From NCBI RefSeq assembly GCF_011057645.1, contig NZ_JAALGE010000003.1:87968-151967 (forward strand): a DNA stretch of 64,000 nt. The letters are read 5' to 3'. The notes beneath the pieces are model-generated. The model saw only the letters and a list, made by a program, of their open reading frames with translations. It made no database searches and was not told the origin of the DNA. A program made the translations under genes and the position numbers. Positions 19,281 to 26,831 of this stretch are shown here, in pieces. This DNA is from Marisediminicola senii. GTDB taxonomy: Bacteria > Actinomycetota > Actinomycetes > Actinomycetales > Microbacteriaceae. Position 1 is the stretch's first letter. Every line of letters begins with the position of its first letter.

Positions 19281-19793
19281 CTACGGCATGCGGGTGAACG
19301 GGGCGTGGCGGATGAACTCGTCGAGCGGACGGTCGTCGCGCAACGCGATCAGGAATTCGGTGCGCGAGTAGCTGGCCCCGGTGCCGGGGCCGCCGTCCCA
19401 CGACTGGTATCGCGCGCGCGGCCAGACCTCCGTCGACAGCTTCGCCCAGGCATCCTCGTAGCGGCGGTGCTCCGGGCGTCGCGCCTTCGCGGTGCGCGCC
19501 ACGCCGACGCACGCGACGGAGCCCAGCACGAGCAGCACGGCCACCAGGATGAGTACCCAGGTTGCGAACTCCCCCGGACCGGTCTGCGGGGCGAGCAGAA
19601 AGCCGATGCACGCGATCCCGGCGGCGGTCCCCATCGCGGCGAGGCCGAGTCCGATGGACCCCGGCAGGATCTCGAGCCGGGCGTCGGTGGTCACCGCCAT
19701 CGATTCGTCGACATCGAGTGGGTCGACGCCGGTGCGGTCGCGCACCCGCCCGGCCGCCTCGAGCACGCGCTCGCGAAACAGGTACGCGTCCAT
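19281..19793 (-). CDS. Hypothetical two-span membrane protein
   Basis: A 170-residue protein I do not recognise. A short N-terminal region (MDAYLFRERVLEAAGRVRDR) precedes two hydrophobic segments at about 63-85 and 96-117, with a soluble C-terminal half containing WPRARYQSWDGGPGTGASYSR. The start at 19793 is chosen because TAGCCT lies seven bases upstream, fitting a leaderless transcript; a longer frame from 19847 has no ribosome site. It lies downstream of the rnpB terminator and converges on the VIT gene. Confidence 0.65.
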   Translation of the reverse strand: MDAYLFRERVLEAAGRVRDRTGVDPLDVDESMAVTTDARLEILPGSIGLGLAAMGTAAGIACIGFLLAPQTGPGEFATWVLILVAVLLVLGSVACVGVARTAKARRPEHRRYEDAWAKLSTEVWPRARYQSWDGGPGTGASYSRTEFLIALRDDRPLDEFIRHAPFTRMP

Positions 19794-19800
19794 GCCGGTC

Positions 19801-19806
19801 AGGCTA
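19801..19806 (-). promoter_or_regulatory. -10 element for the membrane protein at 19281, leaderless start
   Basis: On the minus strand TAGCCT ends seven bases before the ATG at 19793 and no Shine-Dalgarno sequence intervenes. Confidence 0.4.
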
Positions 19807-19858
19807 CCCGCGCCGGGTGGGAGCTTCGCCCCGGCAATGGTGCACACCGAAAGGTTTA

Positions 19859-19875
19859 GGCGGCGAACCGCCGCC
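19859..19875 (-). terminator. rnpB terminator
   Basis: GGCGGCG pairs with CGCCGCC around a three-base loop, and on the rnpB strand the stem is followed by TAAACCTTT. It lies just past the 3' end of the RNase P RNA. Confidence 0.65.
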
Positions 19876-19888
19876 GCGGCAGCGGGGT

Positions 19889-20273
19889 GCGAATGGGCCG
19901 ACTGCTACGCCGGGTTCTGTCCCAGTGCTCGCGCACTCTGGACGGCCATCTATCTACGACGTACGTTGCCGCACGCCTCGAGCGGTCTACCCGGGAACTC
20001 GGCGGGCAGCCTTGGCGTTCCCTGTCTGACCTTGCTCCGGGCGAGGTTTACCTAGCCGACCGGTCACCCGAATCGCTGGTGGTCTCTTACACCACCGTTT
20101 CACCCTTACCCGGGGCGTGAACCCCGGGCGGTCTGCTCTCTGTTGCACTGTCTCGCGGATTGCTCCGGGTGGGTGTTACCCACCGCCCTGCCCTGTGGAG
20201 CCCGGACGTTCCTCGGCACCCCCGGTTCCGTGAGGCCTCGGGGATGACGCGACCGTCTTGTCGACCCATTCGC
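19889..20273 (-). ncRNA. rnpB: RNase P RNA component, class A
   Basis: The minus strand carries the universal RNase P blocks in order: GAGGAACGTCCGGGCTCC, ACAGGGCAGG, AGTGCAACAGAGAGCA, GGTAAGGGTGAAA, CCCGGAGCAAGGTCA and near the 3' end ACAGAACCCGGC. The ends are set by a perfect nine-base P1 helix, GCGAATGGG at 20273-20265 with CCCATTCGC at 19897-19889, giving about 385 nt, normal for the class. It is the catalytic subunit that trims tRNA 5' leaders. It starts 24 bases after the stop of the upstream coiled-coil gene and has its own -10 element. Confidence 0.97.
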
Positions 20274-20280
20274 GGGCCCC

Positions 20281-20286
20281 ATCCTA
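20281..20286 (-). promoter_or_regulatory. -10 element of rnpB
   Basis: TAGGAT on the minus strand lies seven bases before the first base of the P1 helix, so the 5' end of the RNA inferred from its structure and from the promoter agree. The -35 region would fall in the last codons of the upstream gene. Confidence 0.6.
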
Positions 20287-20297
20287 GCCGGGTGCGG

Positions 20298-21065
20298 CTA
20301 CTCGACCTTCGCCCCTTGGGGACGGTCGAGTCCCGACTCGCTCGTGCGCACGAGGATGGCCTGGCTGTCCGGGCAGATCAGCACGTCGTCGGGCGCCGCC
20401 GACCGCACGATCGCCAGCTCGTTCTCGAGCAACCGCACGCCGCTCGCGCTCGACACGCCGCCGCGCAGCAGCGACGCACCGGTTCCGTAGCGCTGTCTCT
20501 GGCGCTCGTACAGGGCGAGCAGGTCGTCGCCGAGGCCCGCGGCGATCGCCTGGCGGTTGGCCACGGCGTGCTCGCGCTCTTCCATGACGGCCGCGAGCGA
20601 TTCGCTACGCTGGCGCTCAACGTCGGCCTTGCGGGCGACGAGGTCGTCGTACTCCTCCGCCGAGATCCGCGCCCCGGCGTTCAGTGTCTCGAGTTTCTCC
20701 ATCACGGCGAGCTCGGCGTTCTCGAGTTCGTCGAGGCGGCGGCGCAGCCCCGCTATCTCGCTCTCGAGGCCCGCGACATCCTTCACCGACGATGACGACT
20801 GCTGGCGACCCACGTCCCGCGCTATCCGCGCCTCCACCACGGCGACATCGGATTCGATGCGCGAGAGCTCGGTCGTGACGTCATCGATGTCCCCGGTCTC
20901 CGAGCGTCGCTGCAGTCGCAGGCGCTCGACCTCGGCCGCGATGGTGGCCAGCGCCTTGTCTTCCGGCAGGTTCTTGGCGCGGTGGTCGAGCTGCTGGATC
21001 CTGGTGTCTATCGCCTGCAGTTCAAGCAGTCTCGCCTGAGCTTCTGGGGTGGCCTTGAGCGCCAT
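20298..21065 (-). CDS. CT398-family coiled-coil protein with degenerate C4 zinc ribbon
   Basis: A 255-residue protein of the family with a long antiparallel coiled coil (residues about 10-190, rich in Leu, Glu, Arg) and a C-terminal C4 zinc ribbon. In typical members the ribbon reads roughly GGVCGGC...CEECGRILVR. Here it reads GGVSSASGVRLLENELAIV and then LICPDSQAILVRTSESGL, so only one of the four metal-binding cysteines remains. The start ATG has GAGG five bases upstream. It lies downstream of the Nif3-like gene and just upstream of rnpB, an arrangement I recall from other actinobacteria. Cellular role unknown; nucleic-acid contact has been proposed for the family. Confidence 0.85.
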   Translation of the reverse strand: MALKATPEAQARLLELQAIDTRIQQLDHRAKNLPEDKALATIAAEVERLRLQRRSETGDIDDVTTELSRIESDVAVVEARIARDVGRQQSSSSVKDVAGLESEIAGLRRRLDELENAELAVMEKLETLNAGARISAEEYDDLVARKADVERQRSESLAAVMEEREHAVANRQAIAAGLGDDLLALYERQRQRYGTGASLLRGGVSSASGVRLLENELAIVRSAAPDDVLICPDSQAILVRTSESGLDRPQGAKVE

Positions 21066-21139
21066 GGTGCCTCATTCATTGTCGGTTCCGGTCGGGAAGA
21101 AGCATGGGTGGGGTGCGGTGATGGATGCCGGGCGCGGCG

Positions 21140-21958
21140 TCACTGCACGACGACGAAGTCCCACGGGTCGGTGCGCAGCTCACTGACGGTCACGGTCAGC
21201 CCGGGCATGGCCGCGCGCAGCTCGTCGGCCGCGACCGAGAGCCACAGCCACTCGCTCGCCCAGTGCGAGACGTCGATGAGGGCGGGCCCGCCGGCGACGC
21301 GCGCGTTCTCGCGTGCCTCCGATGCCGGGTGGTGGCGCAGGTCCGACGTGATGTACACGTCGGCGGCGAGCACGCCGGGGTCGGAGAGCAGCGAATCGCC
21401 CGCACCACCGCACAGCGCGATGCTGCGGATCGGTCGGTCGTATTCGCCGGACACCCGAACACCCGTCGCTGTCGGGGGAAGCAGGTCGGCGAGCACCCTG
21501 GCGAGCCTGCCCAGGGTGGTCGGTTCCGGCAGGGCACCGATCCGCCCGAGCCCCGTGGCGCCGTCGGCTGCCGGCGAGATCGGCCGGAGATCGGTCATGC
21601 CGATCGCCCTGGCGAACACCGCCGAGGTGCCGGTCTCGACCACATCGGCGTTGGTGTGGGCCGCGATGAGCGCGACCCCACCGCGAATGAGCCGCGCGAC
21701 CATGGCGCCCTTGTAGCGGTCCTCGGCCACCGAGGTCACGCCGCGCAGCAGCAGCGGGTGGTGCACGAGGAGCAGGTCCGCCCCGAGCTGCACGGACTCG
21801 TCGACGGATTCGCTGACCGCGTCGACGGCGAGGTGCACGTGGCCGACGGTCGCGGCAGGATCGCCGACGAGAAGACCGGGGGCGTCCCACGATTCGGTGC
21901 CGGTGGGCGGCCAGAGCCGTTCGACGACGGCGTTGACTTCGGCGAGGGTACTGGGCAC
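21140..21958 (-). CDS. Nif3-like dinuclear metal-centre hexameric protein
   Basis: A 272-residue member of the NIF3/GTP cyclohydrolase I type 2-like family. Metal-binding residues expected of the family are visible in GADLLLVHHPLLLRG (two histidines), IAAHTNADV (histidine and aspartate) and, near the C-terminus, IDVSHWASEW (histidine and glutamate). The start is a GTG at 21958, with the minus-strand hexamer TAGACT six bases upstream and no Shine-Dalgarno site. The biochemical function of the family is unsettled. The CT398-like gene follows after 74 bases on the same strand. Confidence 0.92.
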   Translation of the reverse strand: MPSTLAEVNAVVERLWPPTGTESWDAPGLLVGDPAATVGHVHLAVDAVSESVDESVQLGADLLLVHHPLLLRGVTSVAEDRYKGAMVARLIRGGVALIAAHTNADVVETGTSAVFARAIGMTDLRPISPAADGATGLGRIGALPEPTTLGRLARVLADLLPPTATGVRVSGEYDRPIRSIALCGGAGDSLLSDPGVLAADVYITSDLRHHPASEARENARVAGGPALIDVSHWASEWLWLSVAADELRAAMPGLTVTVSELRTDPWDFVVVQ

Positions 21959-21964
21959 GCGGCC

Positions 21965-21970
21965 AGTCTA
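21965..21970 (-). promoter_or_regulatory. -10 element of the Nif3-like gene overlapping the upstream stop codon
   Basis: TAGACT on the minus strand starts with the TAG stop of the EamA gene and ends six bases before the GTG at 21958, the same design as between nadE and panB. Confidence 0.4.
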
Positions 21971-22906
21971 CCGAGGCACCCGCCGCGCGCCGGGGCCAGG
22001 CGGCAGGGCGGTCACCAGCACGCCGCACAGCACGAGCGCGAGGGCCGCCCACCCGACCGGCGGCAACCGCTCGCCCACGATCGCGACGGCCAGCACGGCA
22101 GCGACCACGGGCTCCAGCAGGGTGATCGTCGTCGCGACGCTGCTGCGTACGATGCGGATGGCGAACCCGAAGAACAGGTAGGCGACGAACATCGGGCCGA
22201 CGATGAGGTACGCGGTGACCATCACCGTGAGGCCCGACTGCACCAACGACGGCGCGCCGACCACGAACACGGGCAGCAGAAGCAGCGCGCCGCACCCGAA
22301 CATCGATCCCATGACGGCCCGGTTCGAGGAGCCCGCGCTCATCGCCCGCGACGCGGCGTACGAGTACGTCGCGTAAGCGGCACCGGCAAGCAGTCCCAGC
22401 CCGACTCCGAGGGGCGGGTTGGATGCCGCCGCCCCCAGGTGCGCGGTCGACGCGAGCACGGCGATGCCCACGATCGCGGCCGCGGTCGCCGCGGCCCACC
22501 GCCGCGTCGGGCGCCGCCGCTCCAGCGCCCACTCGAGCAGCGCGGCGAACAGCGGGCCGGAGCCCAGCGCGACGACGTTGCCGACCGCGACGCCGGCGAG
22601 CTGCATCGCCGAGTAGAACGCGAGCGGGTAAACGAAGACGCCGAGTGCCCCCAGGAGCACCCAGGGTCGAATGGATGCGTCGCGCACGAGCATCGCGGAT
22701 CCCCGCGGTGCCAGCGCGGCGAGGAGCAGCCCACCCACGCCCATGGTGGCGGCACCGGTCGTGAGCGGGCTGATGTTCGTGGGCAGGAGGCTCGCCGCGG
22801 TGCCGGTGGTCCCCCACAGCACCGACGCGACGACCAGCGCTCCCGCGGCACCCCTCCCGCGGGTGCCGCGATCACCCGGGTGTGCGCGGCGCGCCGCGGG
22901 GCGCAC
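21968..22906 (-). CDS. EamA/DMT superfamily transporter
   Basis: A 312-residue membrane protein with ten predicted hydrophobic helices in two five-helix halves, the drug/metabolite transporter fold. The first helix contains LVVASVLWGTTGTAASLLP and a second repeat begins near GLGLLAGAAYATYSYAASRA. The second half ends ITLLEPVVAAVLAVAIVGERL, the usual EamA motif with Pro and Glu. The start is taken as the GTG at 22906, two bases past the stop of the upstream gene; an open frame continues upstream but is only the shadow of that gene. Substrate unknown. Confidence 0.85.
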   Translation of the reverse strand: MRPAARRAHPGDRGTRGRGAAGALVVASVLWGTTGTAASLLPTNISPLTTGAATMGVGGLLLAALAPRGSAMLVRDASIRPWVLLGALGVFVYPLAFYSAMQLAGVAVGNVVALGSGPLFAALLEWALERRRPTRRWAAATAAAIVGIAVLASTAHLGAAASNPPLGVGLGLLAGAAYATYSYAASRAMSAGSSNRAVMGSMFGCGALLLLPVFVVGAPSLVQSGLTVMVTAYLIVGPMFVAYLFFGFAIRIVRSSVATTITLLEPVVAAVLAVAIVGERLPPVGWAALALVLCGVLVTALPPGPGARRVPR

Positions 22907-22910
22907 CCGG

Positions 22911-23339
22911 TTACCGCTCGCGGCGCCCCGCGAGCGCCGAGACGCCGGCAATGAGCGCGAGACCGGCGGCGAGGAGCGACGCCGCGGTGATCGACGCCGC
23001 GGGTTCACCCTTGATGCTCGATGGCAGCCGACGACGCACGTCATCGCGCACGTCCTTGGCCCTGGCCGGCACGTCGAGGTCGTATTTGACCCGTTCCACG
23101 GTGGCGACCAGTCGCGCGCGCGACTCGTCGACGGAAGCGCGGATCTGCTCCGGCGTGCGGGTGTCCTTGAGCTTCTCCGGCTTCGGCTCCGGGGCCACCG
23201 CGGGGGCACCGTTCCTCGTCGCGCGACGGGCCTCGAGCTTCTCGCGGCGCTTCTTCATCGAGCGCTGCTGGCTCCTCTGCTTGAGAATGGTCGAGAGGAC
23301 CCCACCCACCGACAGCCGGTCGTTTTTCTTCTTGGCCAT
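22911..23339 (-). CDS. DUF3618 domain protein
   Basis: A 142-residue protein. A basic N-terminus (MAKKKNDRL and KKRREKLEARR) leads to the DUF3618 block TRTPEQIRASVDESRARLVATVERVKYDLDVPARAKDV, written here in parts: TRTPEQIRASVDESRARL then ATVERVKYDL. A single C-terminal membrane helix (about residues 118-136) anchors it. AAGGATGG lies upstream of the ATG. It is probably the first gene of an operon with the EamA transporter, Nif3-like protein and CT398-like protein. No function is established for this domain. Confidence 0.8.
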   Translation of the reverse strand: MAKKKNDRLSVGGVLSTILKQRSQQRSMKKRREKLEARRATRNGAPAVAPEPKPEKLKDTRTPEQIRASVDESRARLVATVERVKYDLDVPARAKDVRDDVRRRLPSSIKGEPAASITAASLLAAGLALIAGVSALAGRRER

Positions 23340-23528
23340 TCGGCACCATCCTTGGGTTGTGCGTCGAAAAACGACGTCATTCAGGTGAATCAGAGAAAAA
23401 TAAAGTTCGCAAGCGGCTGCCCGGTACCGCTGGGAGGGGCCACACTAGAGCATAAGAGTTCAGCACGGTCGCCCAGACTCTCCGGGCGGCCAGTACTCGA
23501 TGAGAGCCGGGAAGCAGACGTGGTAGAG

Positions 23529-24017
23529 ATGACACGCACGCAACTGGACCCGACCGCGCCGCCAAGCCGCTTTCGCGACTATGTCGACAGCCGCCCGAAG
23601 ACCGGCGCCCTCATCGTGCTCCTCGCCCTCATCCCCGCTGGCGCCCTCTTCGGCGCGATCTTCGGAGCCGGCGTCTCGGTGCTCAGGTATGCCAGCGCCG
23701 TGGGCTTCACTGGAGCAGCAGGCATGGGCTACTACGGCTTCTTCGTCGGTATCGCCTTCGGTGCGGCCTTCGGGTTCGCCGGCACCGCGGGCGGGGTCAT
23801 CGGTGGAGCGATCCCCCGCATTCCCGCCTACATCACGGTGGCAGTCGGCAGCACCGTCGGGGTTGCGGGCGCGTGGACCTGGTTCCTCCTGAGCGCGTCG
23901 AAGGAGACCATCGTGCAACCCGACCTCATCTCGATCTCAACCGCGGTGGCCAGCTCCCTGGGAGCCGGCATTATCGCGTTCTACGCACTCCGCGGTTCCG
24001 TCGACGACATCTGGTGA
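23529..24017 (+). CDS. Hypothetical glycine/alanine-rich membrane protein
   Basis: A 162-residue protein, not recognised. After a hydrophilic N-terminus (MTRTQLDPTAPPSRFRDYVD) come about four hydrophobic segments rich in Gly, Ala and Phe, including GYYGFFVGIAFGAAFGFAG, and the sequence ends YALRGSVDDIW. Codon use is like that of its neighbours. The frame is open much further upstream, but that part is antisense to the DUF3618 gene. No clear ribosome site is visible. It converges on the lipoprotein gene. Confidence 0.6.
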   Translation: MTRTQLDPTAPPSRFRDYVDSRPKTGALIVLLALIPAGALFGAIFGAGVSVLRYASAVGFTGAAGMGYYGFFVGIAFGAAFGFAGTAGGVIGGAIPRIPAYITVAVGSTVGVAGAWTWFLLSASKETIVQPDLISISTAVASSLGAGIIAFYALRGSVDDIW

Positions 24018-24030
24018 TCGACAGCCGGAA

Positions 24031-24855
24031 CTAGCCGCGCACCGGACTCGTCGTGACGATCTTGGTCCACGGCCCTTCCGGCACTTCAGCCTCCTCGACG
24101 AACCGCCAGTCGACGGTGTCCGCCATGCCGTTGAGGTCGGAGAACCCGAGGCAGCCGTTGAGGGCGGGCGAGACATCCATCCCCGCTCCCCCGAACTCGG
24201 TGTTGAGCGGGCGGGCATCGTCGGTTCCGAATACGTACTCGGCGTCGTCGTACTGGCCGGGCCCGGCATCCTGGATCTGCCCGTAGCAGACGTTGCCGTC
24301 CTTCACGAGCTGCACCCACCGGTTCTTCATGTAGCTGTAGTTACGGTCGCCGACGTTGTCGACGTACGGCTTCTCGCCGGCCCACGGGATTACGCTGTCG
24401 CGGCGCGAGAACGCCGCGGCATCGTTGATGTCGTCGAACGGCAGGTCGAGGTAGAACGGGTTCTCCAGAGGCGTCATGCGCAGCGGAAAGTAGTCGTTCT
24501 CCGCGGTGCGCTCCTCGGTGACGCATTCCCCTCCGTAGACCATGCCGTCGCACCCGCCGTAGCTCTCCATCCACCCGCCGTCGTAGGTGGAGAGCACCTG
24601 GCTGCCGTCCGACGCCGTCGCGTCGAACACCTCGCCCACCCAGAACGTGGTCGACACGATCTGGGTGTGCCAGGGGTAGGCATTGTCGGCGAGCAATGGA
24701 TCGGGCGACGTCGAAGCCGAGGGCGAGGGGGATGCCGTAGCGGAGGGTGACCCGCTCGGCTGGTCGGCCCGCGCCGACGACGACGACGCACCCGAGCACC
24801 CGGCGACCATGGGAAGGATCACCGCAACACCGATCAGCGCGAGGGTTCGCCGCAT
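24031..24855 (-). CDS. Secreted lipoprotein ending the exopolysaccharide operon
   Basis: A 274-residue lipoprotein. The signal peptide MRRTLALIGVAVILPM ends in the lipobox VAGC, followed by a Ser/Pro/Thr-rich linker of about 30 residues. The mature domain has tyrosine- and tryptophan-rich blocks such as YDGGWMESYGGCDGM, PYVDNVGDRNYSYMKNRW, NVCYGQIQDAGPGQYDD and ALNGCLGFSDLNGMADTVDW, with several cysteines that could pair outside the cell. I cannot assign a family. The ATG overlaps the stop of the preceding deacetylase gene (TGATG), so it is coexpressed with the polysaccharide genes and may bind, process or export the polymer. Confidence 0.75.
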   Translation of the reverse strand: MRRTLALIGVAVILPMVAGCSGASSSSARADQPSGSPSATASPSPSASTSPDPLLADNAYPWHTQIVSTTFWVGEVFDATASDGSQVLSTYDGGWMESYGGCDGMVYGGECVTEERTAENDYFPLRMTPLENPFYLDLPFDDINDAAAFSRRDSVIPWAGEKPYVDNVGDRNYSYMKNRWVQLVKDGNVCYGQIQDAGPGQYDDAEYVFGTDDARPLNTEFGGAGMDVSPALNGCLGFSDLNGMADTVDWRFVEEAEVPEGPWTKIVTTSPVRG

Positions 24856-26831
24856 CACGGGGTCGCCGCCGGATCCGTCACGAGTACCTCCACTGGGCCC
24901 TGCACCGCGGGGGGCGAGGCGGGCGCCGGAACCGCGCTCCTCGCCGCGACGCTGCCGCCGATGCTGTAGTCATCGGTCACCAGTTCGCCGTTGCTGAAGA
25001 TGCTAAGGCCGAAACTGATCGCCGTGAAGCCCGCCGGAATGGCCGGGGTGGTCCAGTTCGCCTGGGTGTAGGTCGACGACGCACCGAACCACGGGCTCGA
25101 TGTCCAGTACTGCCAGACGCCCGCCGACGTGCGCAGGTACACCGCGTACTGCGTCGCGGTGGTCGAGGTGTACCAGGCGCCGAGCTGGTAGGTCTGGCCC
25201 GGCGTCACGTTCGGGGCGCACGCCGCGTTGTCGAAGGCGGGCAGCAGCTTGGCGTCGCCCGACGTGTAGCCGGTCATGGTGATCTTGCTGGCCACGGTGC
25301 CGGTGCGACCGGTGACGAGGCTGTATGCCGGGGTGTTGGTACCGAACCCGGCGCGCGACCAGCAGCTGGGCACCCCGCCCACTCCCGCGGTCTCGAGGCT
25401 CGGGTTGACGACACCGGTGATGACCGGGGTCGGCACGTTGAACTTGTCGTAGATGCTGTAGTCGTCGGTGGTGAGCACCCCGTTGCCAAAGATGTTCAGG
25501 CCGAAGCTGATGCCGTCGAAGCCCGCGGGAATCGCCGGGGTCGTCCACAGCGCCTGCGTGTAGCTCGACGCAGCCCCGAACCACGGGCTCGACGTCCAGT
25601 ACTGCCACGTACCGGAGGTCGACCTCAGGTAGACCGAGAACTGGGTCACCGTGGTCGATGTGTACCAGGAACCCAATTCGTATGGATGCCCCGCGACCAC
25701 CGTCGGCGAACAGGTGCCGCTGTCGAGTGCCGGAATGAGCTTGGAGTCGCCGGACGAGTACCCGGTCATCGTGATCCGGCTGGCCTTCGCCCCGGTGCGC
25801 CCCGGCGAGACCAACTGGTGGCTCGGCGTGTTGGTGCCGAAGCCCGCGGTCACGTAGCAGGTGGGCAGGTTGCCGGTGAAGCTCTCGAGGCTCGGGTTGA
25901 CCGCACCGTTGGTGCCGGGGGCGACCGGGGGGTTCGACGGTCCGTTGACCACGGGCCCCGCTGCACCGCCGACCACGTCGCCGACGGTCTTGACGATGGT
26001 GTTCTGTGCCGCTGCACGCGGTGCGAGCCAGTTCACGAAGCTGGTGAACAGGGCAGGCGTCATCGTCGGGTTCGCGCACCCGGAGGCGCAGAAGGTGTGG
26101 AAGGTGTACTGCACCCAGCCGCCGCCGTTCTTCTCCGCGTTGAGCACGCCGTTCTTCAGGTCGGCGAGGGTCCAGGTGCTCTCCACCTGGTCGAGCGCCC
26201 GGGTATAGAAGGGATCGGCGGGAGGGATGGTCTCCGAGTAACTGCAGCCGGAGCATCCGAATCTCGATCGCACGTCACCGAGCATGCGGGCACTGTTGTA
26301 TCCGCAGGACTCGGCTGCCTGTTCCGCCGTCGCGTTGGTGCTCGCGAACGGGTAGGCGAAGCTGCGCACGGTGAAACCCCAGCTGGTGAGGGTGGCGCGG
26401 TCGTTACAGATCTGCCTGCTGACCTCCTGCGCGGGGATCGTCGCGAGGTCGGGGTGGTTCACGGTGTGCCCGCCGATCTCGTGCCCCGCGGCCTTGAGGC
26501 TGTCGAGGTTCGCCCTGGTGAGGTAGCCGCTCGCCCCGATGAACCCGGAGTTGACGTAGAAGGTGCCGTCCATGTTCTTCGCGTTCATGGCGCTCGCCGC
26601 CTGCATCTGGCCGGCGCTGCCGTCGTCGAACGTGAAGCTGACGACGGTCTGCGGCAGCACTGCCGCGGCCGCACCCCGGGTGTCGGTCAGGGTCGGGGCG
26701 ACCAGGCCGACGATGGTCACCACGACGGCGAGCACGATCGCCGAGGCTCGGGCCCGCCAGCTCCGTGCCAGGAAGAGTCCCCCCGACCGGGTCGGTGTCG
26801 GCGCGATGGCGCGGTGTCGCTGCTGGCTCAT
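24855..26831 (-). CDS. Polysaccharide deacetylase with two C-terminal sugar-binding-like modules
   Basis: A 658-residue secreted or anchored enzyme. An N-terminal membrane segment (about 30-48) precedes a NodB-type deacetylase domain with motif 1 TFDDG at 67-71 (catalytic and metal aspartates) and motif 2 HEIGGHTVNH at 117-126 (metal histidines). Cysteine pairs FGCSGCS and FCASGC may form disulfides. After a Pro/Gly linker come two tandem copies of a module of about 140 residues, each starting (A/V)VNPSLE and ending TDDYSI, with the repeated core YWTSSPWFGA. The start ATGA overlaps the upstream paralogue's stop. It probably removes acetyl groups from the polymer made by this locus. Confidence 0.88.
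   Translation of the reverse strand: MSQQRHRAIAPTPTRSGGLFLARSWRARASAIVLAVVVTIVGLVAPTLTDTRGAAAAVLPQTVVSFTFDDGSAGQMQAASAMNAKNMDGTFYVNSGFIGASGYLTRANLDSLKAAGHEIGGHTVNHPDLATIPAQEVSRQICNDRATLTSWGFTVRSFAYPFASTNATAEQAAESCGYNSARMLGDVRSRFGCSGCSYSETIPPADPFYTRALDQVESTWTLADLKNGVLNAEKNGGGWVQYTFHTFCASGCANPTMTPALFTSFVNWLAPRAAAQNTIVKTVGDVVGGAAGPVVNGPSNPPVAPGTNGAVNPSLESFTGNLPTCYVTAGFGTNTPSHQLVSPGRTGAKASRITMTGYSSGDSKLIPALDSGTCSPTVVAGHPYELGSWYTSTTVTQFSVYLRSTSGTWQYWTSSPWFGAASSYTQALWTTPAIPAGFDGISFGLNIFGNGVLTTDDYSIYDKFNVPTPVITGVVNPSLETAGVGGVPSCWSRAGFGTNTPAYSLVTGRTGTVASKITMTGYTSGDAKLLPAFDNAACAPNVTPGQTYQLGAWYTSTTATQYAVYLRTSAGVWQYWTSSPWFGASSTYTQANWTTPAIPAGFTAISFGLSIFSNGELVTDDYSIGGSVAARSAVPAPASPPAVQGPVEVLVTDPAATP
24958..25413 (-). 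repeat. Sugar-binding-like module, copy A
   Basis: This is the distal module of the two-module deacetylase. It shares long near-identical stretches of DNA with copies B and C, for instance ACGGGCTCGATGTCCAG at 25091, and at protein level VNPSLET, GDAKLLP, WYTSTTATQYAVYLR and YWTSSPWFGA. Confidence 0.7.
25446..25900 (-). repeat. Sugar-binding-like module, copy B
   Basis: This is the proximal module of the two-module deacetylase, matching copy A in order and spacing: VNPSLES, GFGTNTPSHQL, GDSKLIP, WYTSTTVTQFSVYLR, YWTSSPWFGA and TDDYSIYD. The fold looks like a beta-sandwich carbohydrate-binding module; binding itself is inferred. Confidence 0.7.

Noticed and set aside
19887..20269. Short open frames on both strands inside rnpB
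   Set aside because: The region is fully explained by RNase P RNA with matching P1 ends, promoter and terminator.
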